A stretch of 10,065 nt of DNA from the NCBI GenBank assembly GCA_030632765.1, contig DAOVUC010000033.1:1-10065 (forward strand). The letters run 5' to 3'. Below the pieces are notes generated by a model that was given only the letters and a program-made list of their open reading frames with translations, was not told the DNA's origin and did no database searches. The position numbers and the translations under genes are program-made. This DNA comes from Candidatus Dadabacteria bacterium. Its GTDB lineage: Bacteria; Desulfobacterota_D; UBA1144; Nemesobacterales; UBA2774. This document shows, piece after piece, positions 6,526 to 10,065 of this stretch. Numbering within the stretch: the stretch's first letter is position 1; each line of letters starts with the position of its first letter.

Positions 6526-6792
6526 CTATTTTTCGCCGATCATATAACGGCAGCCGTTCGGTCCTATTTTTGCCGAGTGGACCTCACCTGCCGGCACGTC
6601 AAACCTTTGTCCCGGCTCAAATGTAGTGGTTTGCCCCCCTGAAGTGACTGTGATATCGCCATCTAGAACAATATGTGCTGTCATACCACAGTGGGTATGG
6701 TCAGGATAGTATGCGTTTGGGCTGTCGCGGTGAACGAAAATACCTGAAAAGCCCTCCAGGCTAAGCTTTTCCTCTAGTTCCTTTTCAGTCAA
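6526..6792 (-). CDS. Small single-domain cupin protein
   Basis: 88-residue cupin_2-type beta-barrel. Motif 1 is PDHTHCGMTAHIVLDG, with probable metal ligands H32 and H34. Motif 2 is GQRFDVPAGEVHSAKIG (61-77), with H72. The usual motif-1 glutamate is replaced (T38 at that spacing), though H40 is close by, so a three-histidine site is possible. There is no signal peptide, so the protein is cytoplasmic. The start is a TTG at 6792 with AGGTG 8 nt upstream (6801-6805); no ATG lies close to the domain start. It begins 29 bp after the gspN stop on the same strand and is probably co-transcribed, but a link to secretion is not implied by the fold. Cupins of this size can be enzymes, sugar- or metal-binding proteins or regulators, so no substrate is proposed. 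Confidence 0.75.
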   Translation of the reverse strand: MTEKELEEKLSLEGFSGIFVHRDSPNAYYPDHTHCGMTAHIVLDGDITVTSGGQTTTFEPGQRFDVPAGEVHSAKIGPNGCRYMIGEK

Positions 6793-6821
6793 AACAAAGA
6801 CACCTCAGATTAGAATAGAAA

Positions 6822-7718
6822 CTAAAACCTCTTGACGGAATCCTTTTCGAATCTCGGGTTCTTAATAGTACCCAAGATCTTACCACCTAAACTCCCGTCG
6901 CGATGTTTAGCTAAATAAGGGGACAAGAACGTCTTGTATTTGGCAAGATCATTATTGGTTATTTCAATTCGGTATCCTAAGTCCAGAATACCGCCTTTAG
7001 AAATTTCCCAGAGAATGGGAGCGGTGCCGGTGATTTGAATATCTATTCCGTTGCCCTTCATGCTTAACTCTTTGATATTCGTTAGATTATCCTCTATGTT
7101 ACCGTTAAATCTTGATTTCAGATTACTTAAACTCGGGAGTTTCATACCTTTTACCTTTAGGTTATCTATATTAAGCTCCTCTACCTCAAAGCTAAACTCT
7201 CCTTTAGGCATAGGGTCAAACTGAACGTAAAGCTCCCCATCCATAACTCCATTTATTAGTATCCCCCCTTCACCATCCTGTGAAATCAGAGCAGGAATTG
7301 AATCAACCTTGACCTGCTTTATAGTGGCTTGTATCTCTTGAATGCCATTATTTTGCTTGCTTAATCTAACCGTGCCTTCTATTTCCCCCCCTTGCAGCTT
7401 TGCATTAAAGGGGACTTTGGGAGAATCAGAAAAGACCGAAAATAGTGAGGGTTTTATAGTTAAACTGTCGAGTTCCAAAAACTGATTCTGAGATTTGTAT
7501 ATTTTAACACCTTTAAGATTTACATTGAGCAGAGCTGAAACATCCGCACTTTGGATATCGACCTTATAGGGGGTGCTGTTTTGAATCTCCGATACTATTC
7601 GTTGCTTTACAATATCTCCCGGAAAAGTCATAATTAAAAAGACAAAGAAAGCCACTACGAAGAAAGTTATGTACGATAACGGTACGAAATATTTATAATT
7701 CCTGATCTTATCTTTCAT
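6822..7718 (-). CDS. gspN: Type II secretion system protein GspN
   Basis: 298 residues. A short cytoplasmic N-terminus and one membrane anchor (about 11-31) precede a beta-rich periplasmic domain of AsmA-like repeats. Recognisable GspN features are FPGDIVKQRIVSEIQ followed by a VDI strand, LKGVKIY (69-75), LDSLTIKPSLFSVF (83-96) and the closing GGKILGTIKNPRFEKD. GspN is an accessory inner-membrane part of type II secretion in some lineages; its exact job is not settled. The ATG at 7718 lies 1 nt after the gspM stop, and its Shine-Dalgarno AGGTGAG overlaps the end of gspM, so the two are translationally coupled. This is the longer deltaproteobacterial style of GspN rather than the short enterobacterial one. 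The call rests on pattern and on the gspL-gspM context. Confidence 0.78.
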   Translation of the reverse strand: MKDKIRNYKYFVPLSYITFFVVAFFVFLIMTFPGDIVKQRIVSEIQNSTPYKVDIQSADVSALLNVNLKGVKIYKSQNQFLELDSLTIKPSLFSVFSDSPKVPFNAKLQGGEIEGTVRLSKQNNGIQEIQATIKQVKVDSIPALISQDGEGGILINGVMDGELYVQFDPMPKGEFSFEVEELNIDNLKVKGMKLPSLSNLKSRFNGNIEDNLTNIKELSMKGNGIDIQITGTAPILWEISKGGILDLGYRIEITNNDLAKYKTFLSPYLAKHRDGSLGGKILGTIKNPRFEKDSVKRF

Positions 7719-7719
7719 A

Positions 7720-8316
7720 TTAACTCACCTGCTTGAATTCATAGGTCGATATGCGTAACTTCACATTCATCGAATCAGATTTACCAGACTTTGTGCTTAT
7801 ATTTAAATTTGAAACTTTAAGCGAGGTTTTCTTTTGAATTTTAAATAAAATATCTACCAAATTTGAGAGCGATATTTTATTTAACTCAATATCAACACTT
7901 TTTTCCTCATAAAAGTCTTCATCAGAGTTAGTTCTGGAATTTACATCTCTTATTGAAAAATTCTTTCTATCAAGTTTCTCATCCAACAGTATTTTCTCAA
8001 CCACCGAAATAAGGGCTTCCTTTTCCTTCTTTATTTTGCTTGATAGCTCGGCAATCTTCTTATTCGAATTTTCATATTCGGCTCTCAGCACTTTTACTTC
8101 TTTAAGCTCTTTTTCAAGTAGAGCGGACCTCTTTTCTAGGTTTCTGGTACCAGAAGAAAATGAATGAAAAACCAGATAGAAAACTACCAAGACTATAGTT
8201 ACCCCGCCGATGAGGAGCGCTCTTCTATCCCGTTCGGTAGAGAATAAAGTTTGTAGTTTCTCACGAGACTGGTCTATTAAACCTTTTATATTTTCTTTTA
8301 TTTTATCTATATCCAT
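7720..8316 (-). CDS. gspM: Type II secretion system protein GspM
   Basis: 198-residue bitopic inner-membrane protein. The N-terminal cytoplasmic tail ends in STERDRRALL, the arginine-rich stretch usual before the GspM helix. The membrane segment is about 33-50, a coiled coil runs about 57-108, and a ferredoxin-like periplasmic domain covers about 136-195 (VDIELNKISLSNLVDILFKI, then the LKVSNLNIS strand). GspM pairs with GspL to form the assembly platform that connects the GspE ATPase to the pseudopilus. The ATG at 8316 has AAAGGT 5 nt upstream. It lies 1 nt after the gspL stop and 1 nt before the gspN start, a tight operon. By sequence alone PilO of type IV pili looks similar; GspM is preferred because GspN follows. 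Confidence 0.77.
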   Translation of the reverse strand: MDIDKIKENIKGLIDQSREKLQTLFSTERDRRALLIGGVTIVLVVFYLVFHSFSSGTRNLEKRSALLEKELKEVKVLRAEYENSNKKIAELSSKIKKEKEALISVVEKILLDEKLDRKNFSIRDVNSRTNSDEDFYEEKSVDIELNKISLSNLVDILFKIQKKTSLKVSNLNISTKSGKSDSMNVKLRISTYEFKQVS

Positions 8317-8317
8317 A

Positions 8318-9817
8318 CTATACCTTTGATTTTAGTACAACGGATATCTCAAATTTCGTATTACCGTTGGGAGCATTTCCGGTTTGATTTCTCGTCACTG
8401 ATTCAAACATGCCCGATTTTGTAAGTGCTTCCTCTATTTCTGCAACTTCCTGATATGACCCGCATACACCTTCTATCTTTATTTTGTTGGCGGTTTCAAA
8501 CTTTATTTGATTAACGGTTAACTTAAGGCTCTCCGGTAAGCTGCCGGAGATGTCTTTCAAGGCGTCAAGCGGTGTAATCTCACCCTGGACTCCCTCAATC
8601 AGTTCAAGCTTCTCTCTAACCTTTCCAACCTCACTCTCCATAAACAGTTTTGGTTTTGGAATCACCTTCACCTCAGGAAATGTCTCTTTGACAACCTGGG
8701 CTATTTGAGTCTCCATCTCATCTACACTACTTTTAAGTTCATAGTATCGGGAGGCAGAACCGTATATTAAAAATAGTATTAAAATAGCAAGTAATGCTCC
8801 GGGGACCATGAAGACCTTTCTTAGCTCATAGTCTACCCCTACATATTTAAATTCGTTTTCCCGGAAGTTTAAATACCCATTTCTAAATGTACTACCGTAA
8901 AGGGCCAGCGCATAAGACTTTGCAAATATAGGCGAGTTATCAACGCCAAGCTCGGGGATATATATCTTTCTAACATCTCGGTTAAGCTCGTCTTTAAGAA
9001 AGTCACTAAAACCCTCAATGAGTGACAAAGACCCCGAAAGCTCCACTGTATTAACTTTATCTTTAAGCTCAATCTCAAAAAACTGTATGGTCTTTTTTAT
9101 TTCACTAATTATTAGGGATAAACACTCTTTTATGTCTTGTCCTTCATCTTCTCCAATGACCATATTGCTATAATCTCTACCATCACGAGAGTCGCCATTT
9201 TGATTAAGCTTATAGAAAAAGGATTCTACGGGTTTAGTAGATGACCTTACACGCCTGATGCCGCTTTCATCAAATAGAGAATAACTAATTTCTGTTTCCC
9301 CTATATCTATTAAAAGTAAAGGCCTCTCTCCTGTAACCAGATCGTTTAAAGCTCCAAACGCCAGCGGAGTATAAGTAATAATTTTAGGATCTATTCCATT
9401 TTCATTATAGGAATTAATCAATTCCTCTAGTTGGTTTTTCTCAAAGACACATACAAGTGCCTCACTTCCAACCTCGTTTTTAACAAGGTGGTAACCATGT
9501 ATTTTTTCTCTTGGATCAAAAGTGGAAATATTCTCAAGCTCGTATTCATAAACCTGGTCGATCTTCTTTGGATCTGAGAATGGAAACTTAATAACTCTGA
9601 TTGAGGTTGGATTCTCTGCAACAGAAGTAGCTATATCACCTTTTGGAAGCGAATATGCCTTAAATACTTCCGCTATAGAATTTGAATCACCACTAGGAGA
9701 AGGAGATATTTCTGTCCGTATTGTCTGTAGCAATTGGACATCCCTTAATCCTCTCTTAATTAAGGAAACTCTAATATCTTTACTACCTATATCTAGTCCG
9801 ACAAATCTTCCGTACAT
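8318..9817 (-). CDS. gspL: Type II secretion system protein GspL (PilM-PilN-like)
   Basis: 499 residues. The cytoplasmic actin-like domain, about 1-315, resembles PilM. It has phosphate-1 loop GLDIGSKDIRVSLI (7-20), phosphate-2 LLLIDIGETEISYSLF (167-182) and an adenosine-type motif VELSGSLSLIEGF (258-270). LNFRENEFKY (316-325) leads into one membrane helix, about 336-353. A coiled stretch and a PilN/GspL-type periplasmic domain follow (LDALKDISGSLPESLKLTVNQIKF at about 417-440, then a second ferredoxin-like part to about 496). GspL recruits the GspE ATPase and binds GspM in the inner membrane. The retained actin-fold loops suggest it may still bind nucleotide, whereas enterobacterial GspL has degenerate ones. 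The ATG at 9817 is favoured because the actin fold starts at residue 5; there is no Shine-Dalgarno, and an inverted repeat sits 3 nt upstream. Confidence 0.82.
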   Translation of the reverse strand: MYGRFVGLDIGSKDIRVSLIKRGLRDVQLLQTIRTEISPSPSGDSNSIAEVFKAYSLPKGDIATSVAENPTSIRVIKFPFSDPKKIDQVYEYELENISTFDPREKIHGYHLVKNEVGSEALVCVFEKNQLEELINSYNENGIDPKIITYTPLAFGALNDLVTGERPLLLIDIGETEISYSLFDESGIRRVRSSTKPVESFFYKLNQNGDSRDGRDYSNMVIGEDEGQDIKECLSLIISEIKKTIQFFEIELKDKVNTVELSGSLSLIEGFSDFLKDELNRDVRKIYIPELGVDNSPIFAKSYALALYGSTFRNGYLNFRENEFKYVGVDYELRKVFMVPGALLAILILFLIYGSASRYYELKSSVDEMETQIAQVVKETFPEVKVIPKPKLFMESEVGKVREKLELIEGVQGEITPLDALKDISGSLPESLKLTVNQIKFETANKIKIEGVCGSYQEVAEIEEALTKSGMFESVTRNQTGNAPNGNTKFEISVVLKSKV

Positions 9818-9820
9818 GGT

Positions 9821-9837
9821 TTAAGTAATCTACTTAA
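9821..9837 (-). repeat. 7-bp inverted repeat in the gspL leader
   Basis: TTAAGTA-ATC-TACTTAA forms a perfect dyad with a 3-bp centre, ending 3 nt before the gspL start codon. In the transcript it would fold as an A/U-rich hairpin over the place where a Shine-Dalgarno would be. It could instead be a DNA operator just downstream of the promoter. A direct repeat, ATGGTTTAA, flanks it (9816-9824 and 9842-9850). Confidence 0.5.
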
Positions 9838-9849
9838 TCTTATGGTTTA

Positions 9850-9878
9850 AATCTAAAGTAAAGGTCCTTCAAAGTCAA
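9850..9878 (-). promoter_or_regulatory. Sigma70-type promoter of the gspLMN operon
   Basis: On the minus strand TTGACT (9878-9873), a 17-bp spacer, then TAGATT (9855-9850): five of six and four of six consensus matches. It begins 8 bp past the comF stop and predicts a start near 9843, with a leader of about 25 nt that is mostly the inverted repeat. It suggests gspLMN can be expressed apart from comF. Confidence 0.55.
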
Positions 9879-9885
9879 ATCATTA

Positions 9886-10065
9886 CTACATCCTTTTAGC
9901 CCTTGTAAGCGTTATTACCTGAACCTTGAAAGCTCCTGAATTAAGTAGCATCTTAGAGCACTCATCGCTCGTTGAGCCAGTAGTAAACACATCATCTACA
10001 AGCATTACAGATTTCCCCCTAGACTTATGATCATCCATAACCGAAAATGCCCCTTTTACGTTCGA
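9886..10065 (-). CDS. ComF-family phosphoribosyltransferase, C-terminal part
   Basis: Partial gene: the last 59 codons plus the TAG stop (9886-9888) are present and the 5' part lies beyond the window. The reading frame gives NVKGAFSV, then the PRPP-binding motif VMLVDDVFTTGST, then a helix and strand ending VQVITLTRAKRM. This is the hallmark of the ComF/amidophosphoribosyltransferase-like family. ComF acts in DNA uptake in competent bacteria, but the family is widespread in non-competent species, where its role is uncertain. A full member is about 220-240 residues with an N-terminal zinc-ribbon, which cannot be checked here. It lies on the same strand as gspL, 68 bp upstream. Confidence 0.85.
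   Translation of the reverse strand, partial: SNVKGAFSVMDDHKSRGKSVMLVDDVFTTGSTSDECSKMLLNSGAFKVQVITLTRAKRM

Overview
The window reads as chromosomal DNA of a Gram-negative, fairly AT-rich bacterium. Evidence for an outer membrane is an OprO/OprP-type porin and three type II secretion (T2SS) assembly genes. The small protein with an IPTL-CTERM sorting signal, the PilM-like GspL and the exported DUF151 protein point towards the deltaproteobacterial/Dadabacteria-like part of the tree. That placement is an inference from protein style, not a proof. I see no phage, transposon, CRISPR, tRNA or rRNA.

Left part (1-4042): a phosphate-type module. A phosphate-selective porin gene (minus strand) diverges from phoB-phoR (plus strand). 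The 182-bp gap between them holds four hexamers at exact 11-bp spacing that match a Pho box and read towards the porin. It also holds a 12-bp perfect palindrome nearer phoB. The simplest reading is that PhoR senses a signal at the membrane, phosphorylates PhoB, and PhoB binds the repeats to control the porin and perhaps its own operon. No pst or phoU gene is present in the window.

Middle (4064-6408): three separate minus-strand genes. First comes pheA (chorismate mutase/prephenate dehydratase), with its own sigma70-type promoter, which decides its start at 5152. Next is a small six-cysteine, exported IPTL-CTERM protein followed by a strong bidirectional terminator. Last is a DUF151/bifunctional-nuclease-family protein that carries a signal peptide.

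Right part (6526-10065): a minus-strand operon gspL-gspM-gspN-cupin. The three gsp genes are separated by single nucleotides and form the inner-membrane assembly platform of a T2SS. A sigma70-like promoter and an inverted repeat occupy the short leader in front of gspL. Upstream lies the 3' end of a comF-type phosphoribosyltransferase gene that runs off the window. Here gspLMN is therefore not directly preceded by gspK, unlike the classical gsp operon.

Most of this is recognisable housekeeping and envelope biology. The points most worth a second look are the Pho-box array, the SD-less structured gspL leader, the exported DUF151 protein and the IPTL-CTERM cysteine-rich protein.
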